The position numbers and the translations under genes are program-made. DNA of 64,000 bases from Streptomyces asoensis. GTDB taxonomy: Bacteria > Actinomycetota > Actinomycetes > Streptomycetales > Streptomycetaceae. Below, one piece after another: positions 18,246 through 26,234 of this stretch. The notes under the pieces are model-generated. The model was given only the letters and a program-made list of their open reading frames with translations, was not told the origin of the DNA and did not search any database. Location: assembly GCF_013085465.1 (NCBI RefSeq), contig NZ_CP049838.1, positions 6,014,001-6,078,000 of the forward strand, given 5' to 3'. The first letter of the stretch is position 1. Every line of letters starts with the position of its first letter.

Positions 18246-19409
18246 ATGAGTGAGACTGCCAAGCCGCCCGCCACCCCGCCGCGCGCCCGTGCCGAGATCG
18301 ACCTGGCCGCGCTGCGGGCCAACGTGCGTACGTTGCGCGCCAAGGCGCCGGGCGCGGAGTTCATGGCCGTGGTGAAGGCCGACGGGTACGGGCACGGGGC
18401 CGTCCCCTGCGCCCGCGCCGCGGTCGCGGCCGGCGCCGGCTGGGTGGGCACCGCCACGCCCGAGGAGGCGCTGGCGCTGCGCGCGGACGGCGGGCTGCCG
18501 GCGGACGTCAGGATCATGTGCTGGCTGTGGACGCCTGGCGGGCCCTGGCGGGAGGCGGTCGAGGCCGACATCGATGTGTCGGTGAGCGGGCTCTGGGCCC
18601 TGCGGGAGGTCGTCGAGGGGGCACGGGCCGCCGGGCGGGCCGCCCGCGTGCAGCTCAAGGCCGACACCGGGCTCGGGCGCAACGGCTGCCAGCCCGCCGA
18701 CTGGCCCGAGCTGGTGGGCGAGGCCCTGCGGGCCGAGGGCGAGGGGCTGCTCCGGATCACCGGGCTGTGGTCGCACTTCGCCTGCGCCGACGAGCCCGGG
18801 CATCCCTCCATCGCGCCCCAGCTCGACCGCTTCCACGAGATGGTGGCGTACGCCGAGCGGCAGGGCGTGCGGCCCGAGGTGCGGCACATCGCCAACTCCC
18901 CGGCCACGCTCACGCTCCCGGAGACCCACTTCGACCTGGTCCGCCCGGGCATCGCGATGTACGGCCTCTCGCCCAGCCCCGAGCTGGGCTCCGCCGCCGA
19001 CTTCGGGCTGCGCCCGGTGATGACCCTCGCAGCCTCGCTGGCCCTGGTGAAGCACGTCCCGGGCGGCCACGGGGTGAGCTACGGCCATCACTACGTCACC
19101 CCGGGCGAGACCACCCTGGGGCTGGTCCCCCTCGGCTATGCGGACGGCGTCCCCCGGCACGCCTCCGGGAGCGGACCGGTGCTGGTCGCCGGCAAGTGGC
19201 GGACGGCGGCCGGCCGGATCGCCATGGACCAGTTCGTCGTCGACCTCGGCGGCGACGAGCCCGGCCCCGGCGCGGAGGCGGTCCTCTTCGGACCCGGCGA
19301 CCGAGGGGAGCCCACGGCGCAGGACTGGGCCCAGGCGGCCGGAACCATCGGGTACGAGATCGTCACGCGCATCGGATCGCGGGTTCCTCGCGTCTATGTG
19401 AATGAGTGA
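18246..19409 (+). CDS. alr: Alanine racemase
   Basis: Alr makes D-alanine for peptidoglycan using PLP. The 387-aa protein has the PLP Lys44 in VVKADGYGHG and the second catalytic Tyr in GHGVSYGHHY. The fold motifs LKADTGLGRNG, NSPATL and RPGIAMYGLSP are also present. GACACT ends 7 nt upstream of the ATG (leaderless). It follows the L,D-transpeptidase by 34 bp and precedes an alpha/beta hydrolase and tsaE, the usual alr-hydrolase-tsaE order of Actinobacteria. Confidence 0.97.
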   Translation: MSETAKPPATPPRARAEIDLAALRANVRTLRAKAPGAEFMAVVKADGYGHGAVPCARAAVAAGAGWVGTATPEEALALRADGGLPADVRIMCWLWTPGGPWREAVEADIDVSVSGLWALREVVEGARAAGRAARVQLKADTGLGRNGCQPADWPELVGEALRAEGEGLLRITGLWSHFACADEPGHPSIAPQLDRFHEMVAYAERQGVRPEVRHIANSPATLTLPETHFDLVRPGIAMYGLSPSPELGSAADFGLRPVMTLAASLALVKHVPGGHGVSYGHHYVTPGETTLGLVPLGYADGVPRHASGSGPVLVAGKWRTAAGRIAMDQFVVDLGGDEPGPGAEAVLFGPGDRGEPTAQDWAQAAGTIGYEIVTRIGSRVPRVYVNE

Positions 19410-19464
19410 CCAAGACGGGTAACCCGCAGTCAGTACACGGGCATCGGCCAAAGAGGAGCGGTAC

Positions 19465-20718
19465 GTGAGCGAGAGCAGCGCGGAGGCGGTGGCGAGTGCC
19501 GCCTCGGCGGTCGTTGCCGCCTCCGCCACGGGGGCGGGCGGGGGGTGGCGCCGGGCGACCGGCATCGCCGGCGCCGCGATAGGCGTGATCGCCGCGGGCG
19601 CCGCGGCGGGTGTCGCCCTGGAGCGGATGACCGTCGGGCGCGGCATGCGGGCGAAGGCCCGGCTCGCCCTCGACTCGACGGGGCCGTACGGCGGGCTGCG
19701 CGGCACCCCCGGCAAGGCGTTCGCCGACGACGGCACCGAGCTGTACTACGAGGTCGACGACGTCGAGCCGCAGGGCGGGCCGCCGAACCGGCGGCGCAGG
19801 CTCTTCGGACGCAAGGCCCCGCTCCCCGTCACCGTGGTCTTCAGCCACGGCTACTGCCTCAACCAGGACTCCTGGCACTTCCAGCGGGCGGCCCTGCGGG
19901 GTGTCGTACGGACCGTGCACTGGGACCAGCGCAGTCATGGCCGGTCCGGGCGCGGCAACGCCCAGATACGGGACGGCGAGCCGGTCACCATCGATCAGCT
20001 GGGGCGCGACCTGAGGGCCGTGATCGACGCGGCCGTGCCGGAGGGGCCGATCGTGCTCGTCGGGCATTCCATGGGTGGGATGACGGTGATGGCCCTGGCC
20101 GCGCTGTACCCCGAGCTGATCGCCGAGCGGGTCGTCGCCACCGCCTTCGTCGGTACGTCGTCGGGGCGGCTCGGCGAGGTCAACTTCGGGCTGCCGGTCG
20201 CTGGCGTGAACGCGGTGCGGCGGGTGCTGCCGGGGGTGCTGAAGGCACTGGGACAGCAGGCGGCCCTGGTGGAGAAGGGGCGACGGGCCACCGCCGATCT
20301 CTTCGCCGGGATCATCAAGCGGTACTCGTTCGCGTCACGGGACGTGGATCCGGCGGTGGCGCGGTTCGCCGAGCGGATGATCGAGGGCACGCCGATCGAC
20401 GTGGTCGCCGAGTTCTACCCGGCGTTCACGGATCACGACAAGACCGAGGCGCTGGCCTGTTTCACCGACATGCCGGTGCTGGTGCTCGCCGGGATCGGGG
20501 ACCTGGTCACGCCGAGCGAGCACAGCGAGGCGATCGCCGACCTGCTGCCGGAAGCCGAGCTGGTCCTCGTGCCCGACGCCGGGCACCTCGTGATGCTGGA
20601 ACACCCGGAAGTGGTCACCGACCGCCTCGCCGACCTGCTCACCCGCGCGGGTGCCGTGCCCGCAGGGGCTACCGTGAACGGCTATGGAAGCACCAGCAGC
20701 AGCGCACAGCCCGGCTGA
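19465..20718 (+). CDS. Alpha/beta hydrolase with N-terminal membrane helix
   Basis: The 417-aa protein has a hydrophobic segment at about residues 28-50 and then an alpha/beta hydrolase fold with oxyanion region FSHGYCLNQDSWHFQ. It carries the nucleophile elbow VGHSMGG, a late Asp (GIGDLVTPSEHSE) and the catalytic His (DAGHLVMLEHPE). The substrate is unknown; lipase or thioesterase activity is possible. The GTG follows aaagaggagcggtac. Its end overlaps tsaE by 35 nt, so the two are cotranscribed. Confidence 0.88.
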   Translation: MSESSAEAVASAASAVVAASATGAGGGWRRATGIAGAAIGVIAAGAAAGVALERMTVGRGMRAKARLALDSTGPYGGLRGTPGKAFADDGTELYYEVDDVEPQGGPPNRRRRLFGRKAPLPVTVVFSHGYCLNQDSWHFQRAALRGVVRTVHWDQRSHGRSGRGNAQIRDGEPVTIDQLGRDLRAVIDAAVPEGPIVLVGHSMGGMTVMALAALYPELIAERVVATAFVGTSSGRLGEVNFGLPVAGVNAVRRVLPGVLKALGQQAALVEKGRRATADLFAGIIKRYSFASRDVDPAVARFAERMIEGTPIDVVAEFYPAFTDHDKTEALACFTDMPVLVLAGIGDLVTPSEHSEAIADLLPEAELVLVPDAGHLVMLEHPEVVTDRLADLLTRAGAVPAGATVNGYGSTSSSAQPG

Positions 20719-21217
20719 GCCCGGACCTCTCGGAAACCGCGTCGAGATCGTCGTCAACTCCCCCGAGCAGATGGGTGAGCTGGGCCGCCGGCTCGCCAAG
20801 CTGTTGCGCGCGGGCGATCTCGTGATGCTCAGCGGGGAACTCGGCGCGGGCAAGACGACGCTCACCCGCGGGCTCGGCGCGGGGCTCGGGGTCCGGGGTG
20901 CCGTCACCTCCCCGACGTTCGTGATCGCCCGCGTGCACCCCTCCCTCGGGGACGGTCCGCCGCTCGTCCACGTCGACGCGTACCGCCTGGGCGGCGGGCT
21001 CGACGAGATGGAGGACCTCGACCTCGACGTGTCGCTGCCCGCGTCGGTGATCGTCGTGGAGTGGGGCGAGGGCAAGGTCGAGGAGCTGACCGACGACCGG
21101 CTCCAGGTCCTCATCCACCGCGCTGTCGGCGACACCACGGACGAGGTGCGGCATGTGACGGTGACGGGGCTCGGAGAGCGCTGGGCCTCGGTGGACCTCG
21201 GCGTGCTGTCGGCCTGA
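20684..21217 (+). CDS. tsaE: tRNA t6A biosynthesis ATPase TsaE
   Basis: TsaE is the P-loop ATPase that works with TsaB and TsaD (both downstream in this window) to make threonylcarbamoyl-adenosine at tRNA position 37. The 177-aa protein has the Walker A motif SGELGAGKTTLTRGL, the TSPTFVI segment and HVDAYRL. It lies in the conserved alr-hydrolase-tsaE order and overlaps the hydrolase by 35 nt. The first Met gives a short Ala/Pro-rich extension; the start could be a few codons later. Confidence 0.94.
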   Translation: MEAPAAAHSPAEPGPLGNRVEIVVNSPEQMGELGRRLAKLLRAGDLVMLSGELGAGKTTLTRGLGAGLGVRGAVTSPTFVIARVHPSLGDGPPLVHVDAYRLGGGLDEMEDLDLDVSLPASVIVVEWGEGKVEELTDDRLQVLIHRAVGDTTDEVRHVTVTGLGERWASVDLGVLSA

Positions 21218-21269
21218 TCGGCGTGCGGTCGGCCGGACGGGTGTTTGCGGCCGGTCACCGGTGGGGCCG

Positions 21270-21440
21270 TCAGGCCGCCTTGGGACGCTCCACCGGCTGC
21301 TCGGTGAGTGCCGGGTCGGGCAGCCGCGGAGGAGTCGAGACGGCTTCTGCGGCCGCGCACGAGGCCAGCAGATCGCGCATGGACACACCGGCGAGCGTGA
21401 ACGGCCGCGACGGCTGCGCCTTGGGCTCGGTGACCGACAT
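21270..21440 (-). CDS. Small conserved-looking protein, 56 aa, unknown function
   Basis: Reading down from ATG 21440 gives a 56-aa peptide starting MSVTEPKAQPSRPFTLAG and containing VSMRDLLASCAAAEAV, with a Pro-rich tail. A strong ggaggcgtcc ribosome-binding site precedes the start. A 22-bp perfect palindrome lies 29 bp upstream, which argues for a real regulated gene. It has no signal peptide and one Cys. I do not recognise the family. It converges on tsaE and lies downstream of the degenerate YkuD-like gene on the same strand. Confidence 0.65.
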   Translation of the reverse strand: MSVTEPKAQPSRPFTLAGVSMRDLLASCAAAEAVSTPPRLPDPALTEQPVERPKAA

Positions 21441-21468
21441 GGACGCCTCCTGAGTTTCGGGGGCGGGC

Positions 21469-21490
21469 GTAGTTAGGTAGACCTAACTAC
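21469..21490. promoter_or_regulatory. 22-bp perfect palindrome, likely operator of the 56-aa gene
   Basis: The arms gtagttaggt and acctaactac are exact reverse complements around ag. The inner TTAGGT-N2-ACCTAA resembles the half-sites of DtxR/DmdR/IdeR iron boxes (TTAGGT-N7-ACCTAA), but the spacing is 5 bp shorter. A TetR- or MarR-type site is equally possible. A TATCAA hexamer lies just upstream on the minus strand, so binding would probably block initiation. Confidence 0.75.
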
Positions 21491-21601
21491 GAAGTTGATA
21501 CCATGTGACCACGCACAAGACGCCCGACGCAACATTTTGCCGACGTCTCGTCGGAACGTTCACGAGATACTCAGGGGTGGCACCCCGGGCCCGAGCCACG
21601 C

Positions 21602-22153
21602 CTACGGGACCACGACGACGGCCTGTCCGATCGTCGCGAAGTCCCACATCGCGTCGCCGTCCGCGACGGTCTGCCGGATGCCGCCCGTCTTCACCGTCGG
21701 GTCGGGCTCGGGCAGCGAGCCGTCCAGCGCCGCGCTGAAGCCGATCGTCACGTCGTTCGCGGTGGTGAAGCGCACGACGTGCTCGATGGGGGTGCCGTCG
21801 GTGCCGGTGATGGCAGCCGCGCGGGAGGTGACGGCGTAGTTGCCCGGGAGTGGGTCCACACTGCCGGGGGCGACCTTGAACGTGCGCTTGACCCCGCCGT
21901 CCGCCCTGACCAGCCACACCCGGTCGTCGTCCAGCGAGTACACGACCCGCGCGCCGAAGCCGGAGCCGGCCGGCAGCGCGGCGGGGTGGTCCTTGTCCCG
22001 GGGCGCCTTCGCCACCTTCGCGGGGGCGCCGCTGCGCTGCGGCCGGGCCAGGTCGGCGGGCGCGCTCGCCGACGCCTGGAAGGTGAGGAACGCGACCGTC
22101 GCCAGGGCCGCCGAGGTGAGCCCGGCCACGAAAGTCGCGCTGTTGCTTGGCAT
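21602..22153 (-). CDS. Exported or membrane-anchored YkuD-like protein lacking catalytic residues
   Basis: The 183-aa protein has an N-terminal hydrophobic helix (about residues 5-30) and an extracytoplasmic domain. Its pattern follows the YkuD L,D-transpeptidase fold: a PLPGNYAV turn, a VTIGFSA strand where the catalytic-His strand should be, and TGGIRQTVADGDAMWDF where SHGCIRLxxxDAxxLWDF is expected. Both the catalytic Cys and the His appear replaced. It would be a non-catalytic wall-binding or regulatory homologue. The fold assignment is my inference from the motif order, not from a search. Confidence 0.6.
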   Translation of the reverse strand: MPSNSATFVAGLTSAALATVAFLTFQASASAPADLARPQRSGAPAKVAKAPRDKDHPAALPAGSGFGARVVYSLDDDRVWLVRADGGVKRTFKVAPGSVDPLPGNYAVTSRAAAITGTDGTPIEHVVRFTTANDVTIGFSAALDGSLPEPDPTVKTGGIRQTVADGDAMWDFATIGQAVVVVP

Positions 22154-22264
22154 CGACGACCACCCAGTCTGTCCCGTACGTCACGTTTCGTGGTGACGCT
22201 AGCAGTCCTCACGCCTCCGACCGGCGCGGCCATGTCCGGGGCACGGGAGCCGTAGGCTGTTTGC

Positions 22265-22918
22265 GTGCTCTTGCTCGCTCTGGATACCGCCACCCCCGCC
22301 GTCACCGTCGCGCTGCACGACGGCACGGACGTCATCGCCTCCTCGAGTCAGGTGGACGCGCGCCGGCACGGCGAGCTGCTGCTGCCGGCCGTCGACCGGC
22401 TGCTCGCCGGGGCCGGGCGCAGTCTCGACGCCGTCACCGGGATCGTCGTCGGCGTCGGCCCCGGCCCGTACACGGGGCTGAGAGTCGGCCTGATGACCGC
22501 CGACACCTTCGGGCTCGCGCTCGGCGTCCCGGTGCACGGTCTGTGCACGCTCGACGGCCTCGCCTACGCGTCCGACCTCGAAGGCCCCTTCGTCGTGGCG
22601 ACCGACGCCCGCCGCAAGGAGGTCTACTGGGCGCGGTACACCGACTCCCGGACCCGGATCTCGGGTCCCGCGGTGGACCGGCCCGCCGACATCGCCGACG
22701 AGGTGGCCGGACTGCCTTCCGTCGGCGCGGGTGCGCTGCTGTACCCGGACACCTTCCCCGAAGCGCACGAGCCCGAGCACGTCTCCGCCGCCGCCCTCGC
22801 CTCGCTCGCCGCCGAGCGGCTCGCCCGGGGCGAGGAGCTGCCGGCCCCGCGCCCGCTGTACCTGCGCCGGCCGGACGCCCAGGTGCCGAAGAACTACAAG
22901 GTGGTCACCCCCAAGTGA
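22265..22918 (+). CDS. tsaB: tRNA t6A biosynthesis protein TsaB
   Basis: TsaB is the inactive ASKHA-fold partner that scaffolds TsaD and TsaE. The 217-aa protein begins MLLLALDTATPAVTVALHDG and has the VGVGPGPYTGLRVGL loop. The C-terminal half is short and variable, as is usual. TAGGCT ends 6 nt before the GTG, suggesting a leaderless transcript start. The stop overlaps the rimI start (GTGA). Confidence 0.95.
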   Translation: MLLLALDTATPAVTVALHDGTDVIASSSQVDARRHGELLLPAVDRLLAGAGRSLDAVTGIVVGVGPGPYTGLRVGLMTADTFGLALGVPVHGLCTLDGLAYASDLEGPFVVATDARRKEVYWARYTDSRTRISGPAVDRPADIADEVAGLPSVGAGALLYPDTFPEAHEPEHVSAAALASLAAERLARGEELPAPRPLYLRRPDAQVPKNYKVVTPK

Positions 22919-23490
22919 CCGAAGCCGCCAACCCGACCGGCCGGCCCGTGCTGCGTGAGATGCGCTGGTGGGACATCGAGCCCGTGCTGGAGCTCGAGAA
23001 GGACCTCTTCCCCGAGGACGCCTGGTCCCGGGGCATGTTCTGGTCAGACCTGGCCCATGCCCGTGGCCCCGACGCGACCCGGCGCTATCTCGTCGCGGTG
23101 GAGACCACGGCCGACGGCGAACGGATCGTCGGGTACGCGGGCCTGGCCGCGGCCGGCACGGGGTCCGACAGCGGCTTCGCCGCGGTCGCCGACGTCCAGA
23201 CCATCGCCGTCGCCCGGGGCCACTGGGGCACCGGGCTCGGCGGCCGCCTGCTGACGGAGCTGCTGCGCGCGGCGACCGCCTTCGAGTGCGCCGAGGTCAT
23301 GCTGGAGTGCCGGATCGACAACGTGCGCGCCCAGAAGCTCTACGAACGCTTCGGCTTCGAGGCCATCGGCTTCCGCCGCGGCTACTACCAGCCGGGGAAC
23401 GTGGACGCCCTGGTGATGCGGCTGACCGATCCATCGACATCCGTACCGACACCGGTACAAGGGACACAGGAAACCGAGAACAATGGCTGA
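22915..23490 (+). CDS. rimI: [Ribosomal protein S18]-alanine N-acetyltransferase
   Basis: A GNAT-family acetyltransferase of the RimI type. The 191-aa product from the GTG at 22915 has the acetyl-CoA loop [13 protein letters not shown], the [22 protein letters not shown] segment and a C-terminal [14 protein letters not shown], all typical. It starts inside the tsaB stop (GTGA) and its end overlaps tsaD by 8 nt, so tsaB-rimI-tsaD form a translationally coupled operon. The protein might acetylate other N-termini in Actinobacteria. Confidence 0.93.
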   Translation: MTEAANPTGRPVLREMRWWDIEPVLELEKDLFPEDAWSRGMFWSDLAHARGPDATRRYLVAVETTADGERIVGYAGLAAAGTGSDSGFAAVADVQTIAVARGHWGTGLGGRLLTELLRAATAFECAEVMLECRIDNVRAQKLYERFGFEAIGFRRGYYQPGNVDALVMRLTDPSTSVPTPVQGTQETENNG

Positions 23491-24574
23491 CGAACCCCTG
23501 GTTCTGGGGATCGAGACCTCCTGCGACGAGACCGGCGTCGGCGTCGTGCGCGGCACGACCCTGCTGGCGGACGCGATCGCCTCCAGCGTCGACGAGCACG
23601 CCCGTTTCGGCGGGGTCGTGCCGGAGGTGGCGTCCCGGGCCCACCTCGAGGCGATGGTCCCGACCATCGAGCGGGCACTGAAGGAAGCGGGGGTGAGCCC
23701 GAAGGACCTCGACGGCATAGCGGTCACGGCCGGTCCCGGTCTCGCCGGTGCCCTGCTGGTCGGCGTCTCGGCGGCGAAGGCGTACGCCTACGCCCTCGGC
23801 AAGCCCCTCTACGGCGTGAACCACCTCGCCTCCCACATCTGCGTGGACCAGCTGGAGCACGGCGCGCTGCCCGAGCCGACGATGGCCCTGCTGGTGTCCG
23901 GCGGCCACTCGTCCCTGCTGCTGTCCAGCGACATCACCTCCGACGTCCGTCCGATGGGCGCGACCATCGACGACGCGGCGGGCGAGGCCTTCGACAAGAT
24001 CGCCCGGGTGCTGAACCTGGGCTTCCCGGGCGGCCCGGTCATCGACCGTTACGCACGCGAGGGCGACCCCTCGGCGATCGCGTTCCCGCGCGGCCTGACC
24101 GGCCCGCGCGACCCGGTGTACGACTTCTCCTTCTCCGGGCTGAAGACGGCGGTCGCCCGCTGGATCGAGGCGAAGCGGGCGGCGGGCGAGGAGGTCCCGG
24201 TCCGTGACGTGGCGGCCTCCTTCCAGGAGGCGGTCGTGGACGTCCTGACCCGCAAGGCCGTACGGGCGTGCAGGGACGAGGGCGTCGACCACCTGATGAT
24301 CGGCGGCGGCGTGGCCGCGAACACCCGGCTGCGGGCCCTCGCCAAGGAGCGCTGCGAGGCCGCCGGCATCCGGCTGCGCGTCCCGCGGCCCAAGCTCTGC
24401 ACGGACAACGGCGCGATGGTGGCGGCCCTGGGCGCGGAGATGGTGGCCCGGGGACGCGCCGCGTCCGACTGGGACCTGTCGGCGGACTCCTCGCTGCCGG
24501 TGACCGACCCGCATGTGCCGGGCCACTCCCACGACCATGTCCACGAGGTCGCCAAGGGCAACCTCTACTCATGA
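23483..24574 (+). CDS. tsaD: tRNA t6A threonylcarbamoyltransferase TsaD
   Basis: TsaD transfers the threonylcarbamoyl group to A37 of ANN-decoding tRNAs. The 363-aa protein has [15 protein letters not shown], the iron-site HLASH motif ([10 protein letters not shown]), the [10 protein letters not shown] loop and [24 protein letters not shown]. It also has the [13 protein letters not shown] segment near the end. The tail is His-rich ([10 protein letters not shown]). The start overlaps rimI, and the stop overlaps the next small gene in an ATGA. Confidence 0.97.
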   Translation: MADEPLVLGIETSCDETGVGVVRGTTLLADAIASSVDEHARFGGVVPEVASRAHLEAMVPTIERALKEAGVSPKDLDGIAVTAGPGLAGALLVGVSAAKAYAYALGKPLYGVNHLASHICVDQLEHGALPEPTMALLVSGGHSSLLLSSDITSDVRPMGATIDDAAGEAFDKIARVLNLGFPGGPVIDRYAREGDPSAIAFPRGLTGPRDPVYDFSFSGLKTAVARWIEAKRAAGEEVPVRDVAASFQEAVVDVLTRKAVRACRDEGVDHLMIGGGVAANTRLRALAKERCEAAGIRLRVPRPKLCTDNGAMVAALGAEMVARGRAASDWDLSADSSLPVTDPHVPGHSHDHVHEVAKGNLYS

Positions 24575-24831
24575 CGGTCGCGCTGATGTGGGAGGCCCGG
24601 GCGGTCACCGGCCGGGGCGAGGAACTGCTGGCCTGGGCGCGGGCGCAGGAGCTCACGCCCGGGCCCATGCGCCGGGAGACCTTCCGCGCCCCGCAGGACC
24701 GGGTATTGGTCATCACCTGGTGGGACGCCGACTACGACGCCGTCCTCCCCGAACTTCCCGATCCCGGCGGGGAGTTGGTGAGCCGGGCCGCGCACCGGTG
24801 GCGGTTCGAGCCGGTGCCGGACCCGACGTGA
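24571..24831 (+). CDS. Small hypothetical protein coupled to tsaD
   Basis: The 86-aa product begins [20 protein letters not shown] and includes a WWDADYD segment. It has no signal peptide and could be a small alpha/beta (dimeric barrel-like) fold, though I do not recognise the family. It starts in the tsaD stop (ATGA) and ends in the start of the next gene (GTGA). Such strict coupling on both sides suggests coexpression with the t6A machinery but does not show a role in it. Confidence 0.75.
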   Translation: MTVALMWEARAVTGRGEELLAWARAQELTPGPMRRETFRAPQDRVLVITWWDADYDAVLPELPDPGGELVSRAAHRWRFEPVPDPT

Positions 24832-25220
24832 GCGGTCCAAGCCCGTCCGTAAGGCGCGGGTGCGCAGGCCCCACCCCGGGCGAACCGACCCACGAACTGA
24901 CCGACGAACCGACCGACGAACCGTCCTGGTACGGCGTCCGGTGCGTCTTCCGGCACGGCCCCCTGGGCGTCTACGAGGAGCGCATCACCCTGTGGACGGC
25001 CCGGTCGGCGGACGAGGCGATCGAGCGGGCGGAGGCCGAGGCCGCCGAGTACTGCGAGGACCTTGACGGCGTCGAGTACGCGCGGCTCGCCCAGGCCTTC
25101 ACGCTGTTCGGGACGCCCGGCGACGGCGCCGAGGTGTTCTCCCTCATGCGCGGGAGCACGCTGCCGCCGGCGGAGTACGTGGACCGGTACTTCGCGACGG
25201 GGGAGGAACGAACGGTGTGA
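24828..25220 (+). CDS. DUF4288-like protein
   Basis: From the GTG at 24828 the 130-aa product has a repetitive, acidic N-terminus (THELTDEPTDEPS, with the ACCGACGAAC motif repeated in the DNA). A domain then reads WYGVRCVFRHGPLGVYEERITLW and ADEAIERAEAEAAEYC, which matches the DUF4288 pattern. It overlaps the preceding gene by 4 nt and is the last gene of the tsaB-rimI-tsaD unit. Its function is unknown; related proteins are often encoded near toxin or immunity genes, but nothing here supports that. Confidence 0.72.
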   Translation: MSGPSPSVRRGCAGPTPGEPTHELTDEPTDEPSWYGVRCVFRHGPLGVYEERITLWTARSADEAIERAEAEAAEYCEDLDGVEYARLAQAFTLFGTPGDGAEVFSLMRGSTLPPAEYVDRYFATGEERTV

Positions 25221-25274
25221 GGCGAACGGGGTGGGACGAGCACCGTGAGGTGGGCTCGCCCTGCTCGTCGCCCG

Positions 25275-26234
25275 CTACGGCTGCGGAGCCGACAGTGCCC
25301 ACGCCGACGTCGCCAGTGTTCCCGCGCACAGGGCGAAGGTCACCGTCCGGACCAGGCTCCCGTCGGTCAGGACGAAGCCCGCGACGACACCGAGGGCGGT
25401 GCTCGACGCGGCCGTCACGGCGCCTCGCCGCAAGGGCCCGGTGGGGCGTACGACGGTGTCGGCGGGGAGGACGAACGCGTCCCGCAGATCCGCGCGGACG
25501 GCCTCCTGGTCGGCGAAGAACATGCTCGGCGGACGGCGGTCGCGCAGCCTTCCGAGAGGGACCAGGCGGGTTCCGTCGGGGAGGGCGACCACCGTCGGGC
25601 GGCCGGGCGAGCCGTGGACGGTCACCGGGGCCCCGGCGGGTACGCCGTCCAGGGCCGGGTGCCACATGACCCGCTGCCAGTGGTCCGTGCCCTCGGGGGA
25701 GGTGAGCCGGAGCCAGCTCGCCGTCCGGCTCGGCCGGATCGCCGGGCGGCGGCTGCCCAAGCGGACCCGGGCCGTCATCGGGCGGCCCCGGCGGCGGGCC
25801 GTGAGGCGGAAGCGCAGGCCGCGCCAGAGCCAGATCCCGGCCAGGGGGAGGGCGACCGCCGCGCCCAGGAAGACGGGGGCGAGGAGGTCGTCCTCCCGCG
25901 CCGTCTCGTCCGGGTCGGCCGGGAAGCCCTCGGCGGTGGCGGGGTCGTAGGCGACGGGGAAGTCCTCGCCCTCGGTGTAGCGGTCGGTGTCGTGGACGGC
26001 GAACCGCTGGAGGTGCGACCGGCCCTGGTCGTCCGTCCAGCGCACGCGGATGTCCCGGTCGTCGCCGATGCCGTCCGCGACGACCACGCCGACCGTCCGC
26101 GCGGTGGCCCGGTCGCGGGCGTCCGCGTAGCGCTCGGCGTGCCGGCACACCCAGGCGGCGAGCAGGGCGTACCCGGTGAGGACGACGGCCAGGCCGAGGA
26201 GGCCGGTGCGCAGGGCGGGGCCGGGGCGGTTCAT
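25275..26234 (-). CDS. Membrane protein, DUF3592-like, coupled to M48 protease
   Basis: The 319-aa protein has an N-terminal helix (about residues 10-30) and an extracytoplasmic beta-rich domain of the type RVRWTDDQGRSHLQRFAV...FPVAYDPATAEG, resembling DUF3592. A second helix follows near 120-140, then a soluble region and two C-terminal hydrophobic stretches (LGVVAGFVL, FALCAGTLATSAWAL). The ATG overlaps the stop of the upstream M48 gene (ATGA), so it is translationally coupled to that protease and may be its partner or substrate adaptor. Confidence 0.7.
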   Translation of the reverse strand: MNRPGPALRTGLLGLAVVLTGYALLAAWVCRHAERYADARDRATARTVGVVVADGIGDDRDIRVRWTDDQGRSHLQRFAVHDTDRYTEGEDFPVAYDPATAEGFPADPDETAREDDLLAPVFLGAAVALPLAGIWLWRGLRFRLTARRRGRPMTARVRLGSRRPAIRPSRTASWLRLTSPEGTDHWQRVMWHPALDGVPAGAPVTVHGSPGRPTVVALPDGTRLVPLGRLRDRRPPSMFFADQEAVRADLRDAFVLPADTVVRPTGPLRRGAVTAASSTALGVVAGFVLTDGSLVRTVTFALCAGTLATSAWALSAPQP

